Part shown: positions 46,171 to 54,961 of the stretch, piece by piece | Layout of the letters: each line of letters begins with the position of its first letter | How positions within the stretch are numbered: position 1 is the stretch's first letter | NCBI RefSeq assembly: GCF_001040705.1 | Contig: NZ_CVQP01000007.1 | Location: forward strand, 428,422 to 492,421 | Reading direction: 5' to 3' | Source: Rhodococcus sp. RD6.2 | GTDB lineage: Bacteria; Actinomycetota; Actinomycetes; Mycobacteriales; Mycobacteriaceae | Length of the DNA stretch: 64,000 nucleotides | Translations under genes and position numbers: made by a program | Notes under the pieces: model-generated | What the model saw: the letters and a program-made list of their open reading frames with translations, nothing else | What the model was told of the DNA's origin: nothing | Databases searched by the model: none

Positions 46171-46688
46171 CGGTCGAGGGCACGTCGCATCGCGATCCGG
46201 GGCCAGGCGTCGAGACCGTGCGCGGCCTCGCGGGCCCGGACCGCCCGCAGTTGCGGCCCGACCTCGGCGTCGGGGATCGGCTCGAATCCCAACCGACGGT
46301 AGTAGGGGCCGTTCCACGGGACGTCCGCGAACGTCGTCAGGGTCAGCCACCGCAGTCCACTGCCGACGCCCCACCGTCCGACCTCGTCGATCAGTTCGGA
46401 ACCGAGCCGACGACCGGCCCAGCGCGGATCCACCGACACCTGCTCGACGTGCGCGCACCCGTCGACCACGTCGGCGATCACGTAACCGACCGTGGTGTCG
46501 CCGATCTCGTCGTCGGACGCGGCGGCCACCCAGAGTCGGCCGTCGCGCAGAACGGCCTCCAGTTCTGCGACCGTGGGTGGGGCGTCGTCGGCGACCGCGG
46601 CCATGCCGATCGCCCGGAAGGGTTCGCCTGCGGCAACCTCGATTGCAGGAAGAAGGTCGAGGTCGGCGGCGGTCGCGGCACGAATCAT
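46137..46688 (-). CDS. GNAT family N-acetyltransferase
   Basis: The 183-residue protein has a single GNAT fold with the acetyl-CoA loop VSVDPRWAGRRLGSELIDEVGRWG (motif A, R/Q-x-x-G-x-G/A) and the later motif B region PYYRRLGFEPI. The acceptor is unknown; small-molecule amines are typical. The gene is convergent with the Clp N-domain gene, overlapping it by 34 bp, and divergent from the holin-like gene 35 bp away. Confidence 0.87.
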   Translation of the reverse strand: MIRAATAADLDLLPAIEVAAGEPFRAIGMAAVADDAPPTVAELEAVLRDGRLWVAAASDDEIGDTTVGYVIADVVDGCAHVEQVSVDPRWAGRRLGSELIDEVGRWGVGSGLRWLTLTTFADVPWNGPYYRRLGFEPIPDAEVGPQLRAVRAREAAHGLDAWPRIAMRRALDRQAARSRTATT

Positions 46689-46723
46689 GGCTCCTGTTCT
46701 ATCCCGTGTGCCAGCATGGGCGC

Positions 46724-47101
46724 ATGAGCTTTCTGTTGCGTCTGGTGATCAACGCGATCGCGATCTGGCTGGCCTCGGAGTGGGTCACCGGTATCGACAT
46801 CGCGACGAAGGACAACGTCAACCCCGTTGTCGTCATCCTCTTCATCGCGCTGGTGTTCACCGTCGTGAACGCTTTCGTCAAGCCGATCGTTCAGCTGCTG
46901 TCCCTGCCGCTGCTGATCCTCACTCTCGGGCTGTTCACCCTGGTGATCAACGCGCTGATGCTGCTGCTCACGGCCTGGATCACCGAGTCGACCGGACTCG
47001 GCATCTCGGTCGACGGCTTCTGGACCGCGGTCTGGGGTGCTCTCATCATCTCCCTGGTCAACATCGTGCTCACGGCGGTGTTCCCGAGCGCGAAACGCTG
47101 A
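46724..47101 (+). CDS. Phage holin family (superfamily IV-like) membrane protein
   Basis: The 125-residue protein has four closely packed transmembrane helices and the family sequence LVINAIAIWLASEWVTGI, ALVFTVVNAFVKPIVQLLSLPLLILTLGLF and GFWTAVWGALIISLVNIVL. Despite the family name, it is a common chromosomal membrane protein (YvlD-like) of unknown function and not evidence of a prophage. ATG 46724 is the first start that gives the full first helix. Confidence 0.85.
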   Translation: MSFLLRLVINAIAIWLASEWVTGIDIATKDNVNPVVVILFIALVFTVVNAFVKPIVQLLSLPLLILTLGLFTLVINALMLLLTAWITESTGLGISVDGFWTAVWGALIISLVNIVLTAVFPSAKR

Positions 47102-47115
47102 CCCGGCGGCCCGCC

Positions 47116-47150
47116 GCACGGTGTGACCGCAACGGTGCGTCACAGCGTGC
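47116..47150 (+). terminator. Hairpin after the holin-like gene
   Basis: Arms GCACGGTGTGAC (47116-47127) and GTCACAGCGTGC (47139-47150) pair at 11 of 12 positions around an 11-nt loop, 14 bp after the stop codon. The TGTGA/TCACA elements look CRP-like, but the spacing is wrong for that family. Confidence 0.6.
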
Positions 47151-47216
47151 CGATAGTCCAGACACACGAGAAAGCGCGTGAGCGGGACCGTTCACGTCGG
47201 CGGCGGGAGACCTGAC

Positions 47217-47660
47217 ATGGGGCGTGCAGGAGTGACGACGTGGCTGGTGGCCGCGGTGGTGGCCGGCATCGGGCTTGCCGGGGCGGCCCCCGCCACGGCC
47301 CAGAGCAGCAGTGCGGGGATCTCCGACCTGCGCATCGGCGTCGGGTACGGATGCCGCACGTCGGGGACCGGTCCTGCAGACTGGCGCACCACCGCCCACG
47401 TCTTCACCACCGTCACGAACACCGGTTCGGCACCGGTCCGTGATGTCGTCGCGCGCGTGCAGGTCCTCGCGGGATTCGCGACCGCGAACCGGGTCGCGGC
47501 GCTCGCACCGGGTGAGTCGGTCACCTTCGACAACGACACCCTCGCGAATGCGTTGATCCTCACCCCGGTTGGTGCCCTCGTGTCCGCGTCCGGGCTCGAC
47601 GCCAATCCACTCGACAACGCGTACGTGGGCCTCGCGCCGTTCGTGTGCTCGGCCCTCTGA
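47217..47660 (+). CDS. Secreted protein of unknown function
   Basis: The 147-residue product has a signal peptide (MGRAGVTTWLVAAVVAGIGLAGAAPATAQ) and a mature domain that looks like a single immunoglobulin-like beta fold (TTAHVFTTVTNTGSAPVRDVVARVQVLAG, VAALAPGESVTFDND), with two Cys (YGCRT and FVCSAL) placed to form a disulfide. ATG 47217 is preceded by GGGAG; a GTG at 47178 is in frame but lacks the site. It is convergent with menA, 7 bp away. Confidence 0.68.
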   Translation: MGRAGVTTWLVAAVVAGIGLAGAAPATAQSSSAGISDLRIGVGYGCRTSGTGPADWRTTAHVFTTVTNTGSAPVRDVVARVQVLAGFATANRVAALAPGESVTFDNDTLANALILTPVGALVSASGLDANPLDNAYVGLAPFVCSAL

Positions 47661-47667
47661 CCGCGGC

Positions 47668-48537
47668 TCAGCCGATCCCGAGCGCGAGGCCGGTGGCGGC
47701 GCCCCACACCAGCATCGTGGCGCCGGTGCCGGCGAGCGCGGGGATGAGCGCCATGCCCTGTGCGCCGGAGCGGATCGGCGAGTTGGCCTTGACGGCGAGA
47801 GGCACCGCCAGCAACCCGAGCAGCGCCCACGGCGTGCGCACCACGAGTACGAGTGTCGCGACGAACGGCACGGTCATCAGGGCGAGGTGCAGGACGCGGG
47901 TGCGGGCATCGCCGAGCAGTACGGCGAGGGTCCGCTTACCCGATTCGGTGTCGGTGGGGATGTCGCGCAGGTTGTTCGCGACCAGGACCGCCGACGACAT
48001 CGACCCGACCGCGATCGCGGCGACCAGTCCGACCCAGTCGACGCGTTCGGCCTGCACGTACTGGGTGCCGAGGACGGCGACGAGACCGAAGAACACGAAG
48101 ACCGCGATCTCGCCGAAGCCGCTGTAGCCGTAGGGGTTCGTGCCTCCGGTGTAGTACCAGGCGCCGACGATGCAGACGGCGCCGACCACGATCAGCCACC
48201 ACGCCGACGTCAGCGCCAACGCGACGCCGGCGACGGCGGCGATCCCGAAGCACGTGAAGGCGGCGCGTTTGACGGCGGACGGTGAGGCGAGCTTGGCGCC
48301 CACGAGCCGGACGGGGCCGACGCGCTCGTCGTCGGTTCCGCGGATGCCGTCGGAGTAGTCGTTGGCGTAGTTCACCCCGACGATCAACGCCATCGACACC
48401 ACCATCGCCAGCAGCGCCTTCCACCACACCGCGCCGTCCAGCGCCGCGGCGGCGCCGGTGCCTGCGAGGACGGGGGCGATCGCGTTCGGGAGGGTGCGCG
48501 GGCGGGCGCCTTCGATCCACTCGGAAACTGAAGCCAT
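47668..48537 (-). CDS. menA: 1,4-dihydroxy-2-naphthoate polyprenyltransferase
   Basis: The 289-residue UbiA-superfamily protein has about eight or nine helices and the prenyl-diphosphate Asp motif [16 protein letters not shown] (about residue 60-75) with a second motif [22 protein letters not shown]. It attaches the polyprenyl chain to DHNA in menaquinone synthesis. ATG 48537 follows GGAAGGATC at good distance and leads into [20 protein letters not shown]. It is divergent from the SARP-like regulator. Confidence 0.94.
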   Translation of the reverse strand: MASVSEWIEGARPRTLPNAIAPVLAGTGAAAALDGAVWWKALLAMVVSMALIVGVNYANDYSDGIRGTDDERVGPVRLVGAKLASPSAVKRAAFTCFGIAAVAGVALALTSAWWLIVVGAVCIVGAWYYTGGTNPYGYSGFGEIAVFVFFGLVAVLGTQYVQAERVDWVGLVAAIAVGSMSSAVLVANNLRDIPTDTESGKRTLAVLLGDARTRVLHLALMTVPFVATLVLVVRTPWALLGLLAVPLAVKANSPIRSGAQGMALIPALAGTGATMLVWGAATGLALGIG

Positions 48538-48606
48538 ACCCCGATCCTTCCCCACCGGCTTCGCCACAGGGCCGGGGACCCGCGTGGGTGGCTAGCATTG
48601 GCGGCG

Positions 48607-51600
48607 GTGCACCCCGATACGAACGACCTCGCCGTGGCTGCGTCCACCTGTGTCGAGGTGGCACTGCTGGGCGTGGTGTCGACGCGCCGCGGCGGCGAAC
48701 TGGTTCCGGTCGCGGGGCCGAGGGCCCGTAGCCTGCTCGTCGCGCTCGCCCGCACCCCGGGCCGGGTGCGCAGCGCGGCTTCGCTGATCGAGGACGTCTG
48801 GGGCGAAGCCCCGCCGCGGTCACCGGCGAATGCGCTGCACACCCAGATCTCCCGCCTGCGTGCGGCGCTGCCCGACGGGGCGCTCGAGAGTGGGCCCGCC
48901 GGCTATCGACTCGACCTGTCTAGGACCCAGGTCGACCTGACGTTGGCTCGGGTACTCGAGCAGCAGGCGCAGCAGCGGAATGCGGACGGCGACCACGGCG
49001 GTGCCGTCGACGCCGTGCGACAGGCGAAGGCGCTGTGGCGGGGGGAGCCGGGTGCGGACCTGCCGTCCGGGGAGCTGGCGCGCGAACTCGCCGACGACGC
49101 CGCCACGCGGGCGAGCGCCCTCGACCTCGTCGAGCTGACCGCGTTGGTGTCGGCGGGTGCGCTGCGGGAGGCGTTGCCGTTGGCACGTTCCGCGACGGAT
49201 CGGGCCCCGTTGGACGAGCAGGCGCACGGGCAGTTGATGCTGGTGCTTCACGGACTCGGGCTCGGCAACGAGGCGCTGGAAGTGTTCGCGGGGCTGCGTG
49301 CACGGCTGGCGGATCGGCTCGGGACCGACCCGTCGCCGCGGCTGGTCGAGTTGAACGCGGCGGTGCTCACCGGGACGGCTCCCGCCGCCGCCCGTCCGGC
49401 CTTCGATGAGCGGAAACCCGTTGTGACGAGGCAGGATTCCTCGTCGATCGGCTTGCGCGCGGCGCCCAACGCGCTGCTGGGGCGTGACGACGCCATCGTC
49501 GAGATCGAGGATCTTCTCGCGGCTGCCCGTGTCGTGACGATTCTCGGGCCGGGCGGAACCGGGAAGACGCGGATCGCACACGAACTGGGATTGCGCGCCG
49601 CGCACCACGCTCCCGTCGCACTCGTGGAGTTGGCGTCGCTGCGCAGCGGTGCCGACATCATCGCGGCCATCAGCGCCACGCTCGGCGTGGGCGAGGTGGA
49701 GCTCGCGCCCGGAACCGCCCTGACCCGGGCTCGGATCCACGACGCCCGCGACCGGCTACGGGAGGCGCTGTCGGGGCGGCCTTCGCTGCTGATCCTCGAC
49801 AACTGCGAGCACCTGATCGACGACGTCGCGGAGGTCGTCGCCGATCTGGTTGCGGCGAGTGACGGGCTGACGGTGCTCGCCACCAGTCGGGCGCCGATGG
49901 CGATCACCGCCGAGGCGGTGTACCCGCTGCCGCCGTTGCGGATCGACGAAAGTGGTTCGCCGGCAACGGAGTTGTTCCGGATCCGCGCGCAGGCCGTGCG
50001 TCCGTCGGTGCGGTTGGACCCGGCCGTGGTGGCGCGGCTGTGTCGCACCCTCGACGGGCTGCCACTGGCGATCGAACTGGCAGCCGCCCGGGTGCGGACG
50101 ATGACGGTCGAGGACATCAACGAACGGCTCACCGACCGGTTCGCGTTGCTGCGCTCGGGGGATCGGACCTCGCCGCAGCGGCACCGGACCCTGCATGCCG
50201 TGATCGACTGGAGCTGGGACCTTCTCGAGGACGACCAGCGGGCGGCGCTGCGTCGGCTGTGCAGGTTCCCTGCCGGGTTCACCCTGGGCGCTACGGTGGC
50301 GGTCGCGCAGTGGGGCGATGTCGACGACGCCGCCGCCGCGATCGAGGGGCTGATCGGTCAGTCGATGCTCACCGTCGTCGAGGACCATACGGGCCTGCGG
50401 TACCTGATGCTCGAAACCGTCCGCGAATACGGCGAGGAGCAGCTGGCACTGGCCGGCGTCGACGAGGCTGCGGAAGTCGACCGACGAACCTTCGAGTGGG
50501 CAGAGGGATTCTGTCGCACCGCGTCCCGCAGGTTTCTCGACGGCGACCAGGCCGCCGTCTCCCACGATGTCGATGCGGAACACGACAATCTGCTCGCGGT
50601 GCTGCGGCAGGCGCTGGCGCTCGGCCGCGACCGGACGGCGATGACGGTGTTTCCGGTCCTCGGGGCGCTGTGGGTACTGCGCGGTACGCATTCCGAGGTG
50701 CTCGCGTGGGCGCCGCGGATCCTCGACGTCGATCCGGCCGGGGACGAGTGGCGTGAGGTTCCCGGCAACCTTCTCGCTCTGAGTCACCTACTGATCGCAG
50801 GCATCCTGGCATTCACCGGTGTCAGCCGGCCATTGGCGCGGGCTCGGGTCAGGCTGCGTGCGATTGCATGTGACAGAGCTGACCTCGATCCGGCGGTCGC
50901 GACCAGCGCTGCGCTGCTGGTGTCCTCGGCGGCGGGGCGCCGCGGCGCTCGCGTGCTGGTGGCCGCGGTACGGCACCCCGACCGCGCCGCGCGCGAAGTC
51001 GCACTGATGGTGCGCGCGAACCTGCGGGAGAACGGCGGCGACCTGCGCGGCTCCGCCGCCGACGGGGAGGAGGTCCTCGCACTGGCCCGCGCCGCGGGGG
51101 AAGCGTGGACGGTGGCGATGGCGTCCCAGCATCTCGGCAGCCTCGCAGCTCAGTCCGCGCGATACGAGGACGCGGTCCGCTACTACCGGGAGAGCGCCGA
51201 GCTGACGCGGGATCTGCACGCGTACGACGAGTCCGCTGCCCTGCACGGCTACATCGCGTCAGCCCTGCTGGGGCTCGGTCGGGTCGAGGAGGCCGGTCGC
51301 GAACTGGAGCTCGCCGGACCGCTCGCCGCCGCCTCGGACGGTTCGGCCCTGGGCGACCGCTCCCAGGGAGCAGCGGCGATCGCGGTGAGCCGCGCCGAGA
51401 TGGAGTTGGCGTCCGGCGATGTCGAGGCCGGGCTCCGTGGCTACCGGACGGCGCTCGAGCTGGTCGGCAGCGACAATCCCGACCCGTTCGGGCTGATGCT
51501 GGTCGCCGCGGCCGTCGACGCGCACGCCCTCGCGGGCCGTGCAGCGGACCTGGCCGACGTCGTGGACGGGTTCACCGCTCGAATGGTCGATCAGCTCGGT

Positions 51601-51885
51601 CCGGGCGGGCACGGGGACCTGCCCCAGACGGGTGCGGTCGCCTGCGCGATGGGAAGTTTCCGCATTGCGACAGGCGACCCCGTGAGCGGCCTGCGACTGC
51701 TCGCGCTGTCGACGAGATCGGCTGCCAGGCAGGATTTCCCGTCGATGCAGCTGGCTCGGCACCTGGATCTGGCGCGGTCCGTGCTTGGTGCCGCGCCTGT
51801 CGACGAGGCGCTGGCGGACGTGGTAGGTCTGTCGCGTAGCCGTGCCCGGCACCTCATCCTGGATGCGCTTCGCGCCCACGCGTGA
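48607..51885 (+). CDS. Large SARP/AfsR-like transcriptional regulator with NB-ARC-type ATPase
   Basis: The roughly 1092-residue protein has an OmpR-like HTH (SLLVALARTPGRVRSAASLIEDVWGE), a bacterial activator domain (VDLTLARVLEQQAQQR...FAGLRARLADRLGTDPSP, to about residue 245), a STAND/NB-ARC-like ATPase (Walker A GPGGTGKT, residues 314-321; LLILDNCEHLIDD) and a helical TPR-rich C half. Such regulators activate specialised-metabolism or export genes. GTG 48607 is 8 bases after TAGCAT (48593-48598), a possible leaderless start; TTG 48598 is an alternative. No biosynthetic gene cluster is adjacent, only a DrrAB-like exporter. Confidence 0.85.
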   Translation: MHPDTNDLAVAASTCVEVALLGVVSTRRGGELVPVAGPRARSLLVALARTPGRVRSAASLIEDVWGEAPPRSPANALHTQISRLRAALPDGALESGPAGYRLDLSRTQVDLTLARVLEQQAQQRNADGDHGGAVDAVRQAKALWRGEPGADLPSGELARELADDAATRASALDLVELTALVSAGALREALPLARSATDRAPLDEQAHGQLMLVLHGLGLGNEALEVFAGLRARLADRLGTDPSPRLVELNAAVLTGTAPAAARPAFDERKPVVTRQDSSSIGLRAAPNALLGRDDAIVEIEDLLAAARVVTILGPGGTGKTRIAHELGLRAAHHAPVALVELASLRSGADIIAAISATLGVGEVELAPGTALTRARIHDARDRLREALSGRPSLLILDNCEHLIDDVAEVVADLVAASDGLTVLATSRAPMAITAEAVYPLPPLRIDESGSPATELFRIRAQAVRPSVRLDPAVVARLCRTLDGLPLAIELAAARVRTMTVEDINERLTDRFALLRSGDRTSPQRHRTLHAVIDWSWDLLEDDQRAALRRLCRFPAGFTLGATVAVAQWGDVDDAAAAIEGLIGQSMLTVVEDHTGLRYLMLETVREYGEEQLALAGVDEAAEVDRRTFEWAEGFCRTASRRFLDGDQAAVSHDVDAEHDNLLAVLRQALALGRDRTAMTVFPVLGALWVLRGTHSEVLAWAPRILDVDPAGDEWREVPGNLLALSHLLIAGILAFTGVSRPLARARVRLRAIACDRADLDPAVATSAALLVSSAAGRRGARVLVAAVRHPDRAAREVALMVRANLRENGGDLRGSAADGEEVLALARAAGEAWTVAMASQHLGSLAAQSARYEDAVRYYRESAELTRDLHAYDESAALHGYIASALLGLGRVEEAGRELELAGPLAAASDGSALGDRSQGAAAIAVSRAEMELASGDVEAGLRGYRTALELVGSDNPDPFGLMLVAAAVDAHALAGRAADLADVVDGFTARMVDQLGPGGHGDLPQTGAVACAMGSFRIATGDPVSGLRLLALSTRSAARQDFPSMQLARHLDLARSVLGAAPVDEALADVVGLSRSRARHLILDALRAHA

Positions 51886-51914
51886 GTGTGGTGGCTCGAT
51901 CCACCACACTCACG
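51881..51914. terminator. 14-bp bidirectional terminator hairpin
   Basis: Perfect arms CGTGAGTGTGGTGG (51881-51894) and CCACCACACTCACG (51901-51914) enclose the loop CTCGAT. The left arm includes the SARP stop codon. It lies between the convergent SARP and ABC permease genes. Confidence 0.8.
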
Positions 51915-51922
51915 CACGGGGA

Positions 51923-52753
51923 CTAGGCCTTTCGCATGTAGGCGCGGACCGCGATCGGAGCGAAGACGGTCATCACCACCGCGGCGCCGACCAGCGACCA
52001 GACCACCGGCATGCCCACGTGGCCGTCGTTGACGAGTTCGCGGACGGCGGTCACCAAATGCGAGACGGGGTTGACGTTCACGAAGGCCTGCATCCAGCCC
52101 GGCATGGTGTCGGCGGGCACGAATGCGTTCGACATGAACGTCAGAGGGAAGAGCACCAGCATCGACACGCCCTGCACGGTCGACGCCTTGCGCATCACCA
52201 CACCCATCAGGGCGAAGATCCAGCTGATCGCGAACGCGCACACCATCACCAGCACGCCGGCACCGAGGACGCCGAGGATGCCGCCGCCGGGGCGGAAGCC
52301 CATCGCGAATCCGGTGACGAAGGTGATCGTAGTGGCGATCGCATATCGTGCCATGTCCGCGAGCAGCGCCCCCGCGAGTGGTGAGATACGGGCGATGGGA
52401 AGGGATTTGAATCTGTCGAACACACCCTTGTCCATGTCCTCGCGCAGCTGGGTGCCGGTCACGATGGACGCCGTGATCACCGTCTGCACGAGGATGCCGG
52501 GGATGATGATCGGCAGGTACGAGGCCACGTCACCGGAGATCGCGCCACCGAAGATGTAGGTGAACATGATGGTGAAGATCACCGGCTGGATCACGACATC
52601 GAACAACTGCTCGGGATTGTGTTTGACCTTCACCAAGCCGCGATAGGCCATCGTGAGGGACTGCCGGACGGTGTCGGCGAAGCCGACGGTGCGGGAGGCG
52701 GGTGCGGCGGTGTGAGTGGGTGTGCGGGGCGGAGTGGCGACTGCGGTGGTCAT
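51923..52753 (-). CDS. ABC-2 type exporter permease, DrrB-like
   Basis: The 276-residue protein has six transmembrane helices and the ABC-2 pattern: YRGLVKVKHNPEQLFDVVIQPVIFTIMFTYIFGGAI, GVFDRFKSLPIARISPLAGALLADM and LTFMSNAFVPADTMPGWMQAFVNVNPVSHLVTAVREL. It pairs with the ATPase encoded just upstream, whose stop overlaps this ATG (ATGA). DrrAB-type pumps export hydrophobic drugs or lipids; the cargo is unknown. Confidence 0.9.
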   Translation of the reverse strand: MTTAVATPPRTPTHTAAPASRTVGFADTVRQSLTMAYRGLVKVKHNPEQLFDVVIQPVIFTIMFTYIFGGAISGDVASYLPIIIPGILVQTVITASIVTGTQLREDMDKGVFDRFKSLPIARISPLAGALLADMARYAIATTITFVTGFAMGFRPGGGILGVLGAGVLVMVCAFAISWIFALMGVVMRKASTVQGVSMLVLFPLTFMSNAFVPADTMPGWMQAFVNVNPVSHLVTAVRELVNDGHVGMPVVWSLVGAAVVMTVFAPIAVRAYMRKA

Positions 52754-53730
52754 GCCGCGCTCCCTTCTACGTCGGTGGTGTCGTCGGCGCCGTGGCCGGT
52801 GATGGTGAGGAAGACCTCGTCGAGGCTGGGTTTGCTGACCGTGATCTCGTCGACGGTGATGCCGTTGTCGCGCAACCGGATCAGCAGTTCGGGCGTGATG
52901 GAGGTGTCGGTGAGCGGCGCGGTGAGCCGCGCGGCCTCCGGGCTGACGACCACCTCGACGTGGAGCGCCTCGGACAGCAGCACGCGGGTGGCGTCCACGT
53001 CGGCTCGGTCCGCCAGCGTCAGTTGCAGCGACGACGTCCCCACGGATGCCTTCAGTTCGTCTGCGGTGCCGTCGGCGATGACGCGTCCGCGGTCGATCAC
53101 CGCGATCCGGTCGGCGAGCTGGTCGGCTTCGTCGAGGTACTGCGTGGTCAGGAGCACGGTCGACCCCTCGGAAACGAGCCGGCGGATGGTGTCCCACATC
53201 TGCGAGCGGGTGCGGGGATCGAGGCCGGTGGTCGGTTCGTCGAGGAACAGCAGCGGCGGATGGGAGATGAGGCTGGCCGCGAGGTCGAGGCGCCGTCGCA
53301 TACCGCCGGAGAAGTTCTTCAGTGGCCGGTTTGCCGCTTCGGTCAGCGCGAACTCCTCGAGCAGGTCGGTGGTCTTGCGCTTGGCATCCGTCCGGCTCAG
53401 CCCCAGCAGGCGCGAGAAGATCATCAGGTTCTCGGTGGCCGTGAGGTCCTCGTCGACGGACGCGTACTGACCGGTGACCCCGACGAGCGAGCGCACGGCA
53501 GTCGGCTCCGCCACGACGTCGTGCCCGAAGATGCGGGCGTGGCCGGCGTCGGGCCGGAGCAACGTTGCGAGCACGCGAATCGTGGTGGTCTTGCCCGCGC
53601 CGTTGGGCCCGAGCACGCCGTAGACGGAGCCGGTGGGGACGGTGAGGCTGACGCCGTCCACCGCGGTGAACTCACCGAAACGCTTGACGAGCCCCTCCGC
53701 CTCGATCGCGGGCGAAGTCGAGAAGTACAT
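52750..53730 (-). CDS. ABC exporter ATP-binding protein, DrrA-like
   Basis: The 326-residue ATPase has Walker A GPNGAGKTTT, DrrA-type GVTGQYASVDEDLTATENL, signature FSGGMRRRLDLAASLI, Walker B LLFLDEPTTGLDPRTR and an extended C-terminal domain (about residues 235-326) characteristic of drug-resistance transporters (SKPSLDEVFLTITGH). It drives the adjacent DrrB-like permease. ATG 53730 follows AAAGGA. It sits between the SARP regulator and menE. Confidence 0.92.
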   Translation of the reverse strand: MYFSTSPAIEAEGLVKRFGEFTAVDGVSLTVPTGSVYGVLGPNGAGKTTTIRVLATLLRPDAGHARIFGHDVVAEPTAVRSLVGVTGQYASVDEDLTATENLMIFSRLLGLSRTDAKRKTTDLLEEFALTEAANRPLKNFSGGMRRRLDLAASLISHPPLLFLDEPTTGLDPRTRSQMWDTIRRLVSEGSTVLLTTQYLDEADQLADRIAVIDRGRVIADGTADELKASVGTSSLQLTLADRADVDATRVLLSEALHVEVVVSPEAARLTAPLTDTSITPELLIRLRDNGITVDEITVSKPSLDEVFLTITGHGADDTTDVEGSAA

Positions 53731-53803
53731 GCGGTGTCCTTTCGATCTGTGTGGACACCACCGTCACCCCGTCCGCTTGCAGCGACCTTGCACGCGCCTT
53801 GCG

Positions 53804-54961
53804 TCAGGTCTCCGACGAGAACAGCGCGGTGAGCGCGCGGCGGTCGACCTTCCCCGGACCGCGCACGGGCAGTGCATCGAGCAGGTGCAGTTCGCGGGGT
53901 GCCGCGGTCGGATCGAGGGTCCGCGCCACGTGTTCGCGCAGCGCGTCCAGTGTGGGCGCCTGACCTGCAACCGGGATGATCGCGGCCACCACCCGCTGCC
54001 CCAACCGGGTGTCGGGAACCGCGAACACCGCAACTTCCGCGACGTCGGGATGCGTCACGAGCGCAGCTTCGACGACCTGCGGGACGACGGTGAGTCCGCC
54101 GGTGGAGATGGCCTCGTCGAGTCGACCGAGGATGCGCAGCACCCCGTCCTCGACGACGCCGGCGTCGTCGGTGCGGAACCAGCCGGGCTCGGCGAATGCC
54201 GGATGCTCCGGCAGGCCGCGGTACCCCGACGCGAGCGTCGGACCGCCGAGCAGAACCCTCGAGTCGTCGTCGATCCGCAGTCGTACCCCGTCCAACGGAG
54301 TCCCGTCGTACACGCAGCCGCCACACGTCTCGCTCATCCCGTACGTCCGGACGACGGTGATCCCGGCGGCGCCGGCCCGGGCGAGAAGGGGTGCGGGAGT
54401 GGCGGCGCCGCCGAGGAGGACGGCGTCCAGTTCGGCGAGTGCGGCCGCGGCCCTCGGATCGTGCAGGACCTTCACGAGCTGCGTCGGGACCAGCGAGGTG
54501 TACCGGCGCGGACCGGACATCCGCGCGATCGCGTCGGGCAGTACCGTCGGGTCGAATCCGGCCGAGACGTCCACGACCACCGGGTCGGTGCCTGCGAGGA
54601 CGGCCCGGAGCAGGACCTGCATGCCCGCGATGTGGTGCGCGGGGAGGGTCAGCAGCCACGATCCCGGACCGCCGAGCCGGGCGTGGGTGGCGGTGCCGCT
54701 GGCGCGCAGCCCGGCCGCCGACAACTGTGCGCCCTTCGGAACGCCGGTCGTACCGGACGTCGCGACCACCAGCGCCACGCCGTCGGCGATCGGTTCGCCG
54801 GGGCGCAGGGCGTCGGCGAGGCGGGCGGTCTCCCGGGCGTCACCTGCCGGGACGGGCAGCAGTGCCGGACCGGTTCCCGCGAGCATTCGCTCGAGGGACG
54901 GGAGGATCGCCGCGGCGGCCTCACCGGTCGGGACGGGCAGGGCCTGCAGGACGGAACTCAC
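53804..54961 (-). CDS. menE: o-Succinylbenzoate-CoA ligase
   Basis: The 385-residue adenylate-forming enzyme activates o-succinylbenzoate to its CoA thioester in menaquinone synthesis. The P-loop VATSGTTGVPKGAQLS, VRTYGMSETCGGCVYDG, GWFRTDDAGV and C-terminal GKVDRRAL are present. The length is short for the superfamily, like mycobacterial MenE. GTG 54961 overlaps the stop of the upstream flavoprotein gene (GTGA), so menE depends on that gene for translation. Assignment to MenE rests on size, motifs and conserved neighbourhood with menA, DUF3349 and pitA. Confidence 0.87.
   Translation of the reverse strand: MSSVLQALPVPTGEAAAAILPSLERMLAGTGPALLPVPAGDARETARLADALRPGEPIADGVALVVATSGTTGVPKGAQLSAAGLRASGTATHARLGGPGSWLLTLPAHHIAGMQVLLRAVLAGTDPVVVDVSAGFDPTVLPDAIARMSGPRRYTSLVPTQLVKVLHDPRAAAALAELDAVLLGGAATPAPLLARAGAAGITVVRTYGMSETCGGCVYDGTPLDGVRLRIDDDSRVLLGGPTLASGYRGLPEHPAFAEPGWFRTDDAGVVEDGVLRILGRLDEAISTGGLTVVPQVVEAALVTHPDVAEVAVFAVPDTRLGQRVVAAIIPVAGQAPTLDALREHVARTLDPTAAPRELHLLDALPVRGPGKVDRRALTALFSSET

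Noticed and set aside
46724-47101. Holin-family protein as a sign of a prophage
   Set aside because: The family is common on chromosomes, and no phage structural, integrase or lysin gene is nearby.
47122-47144. CRP/GlxR-like site TGTGAC...GTCACA
   Set aside because: The half-sites are 11 bases apart instead of about 4-6, and they lie in the arms of a terminator hairpin after a stop codon.
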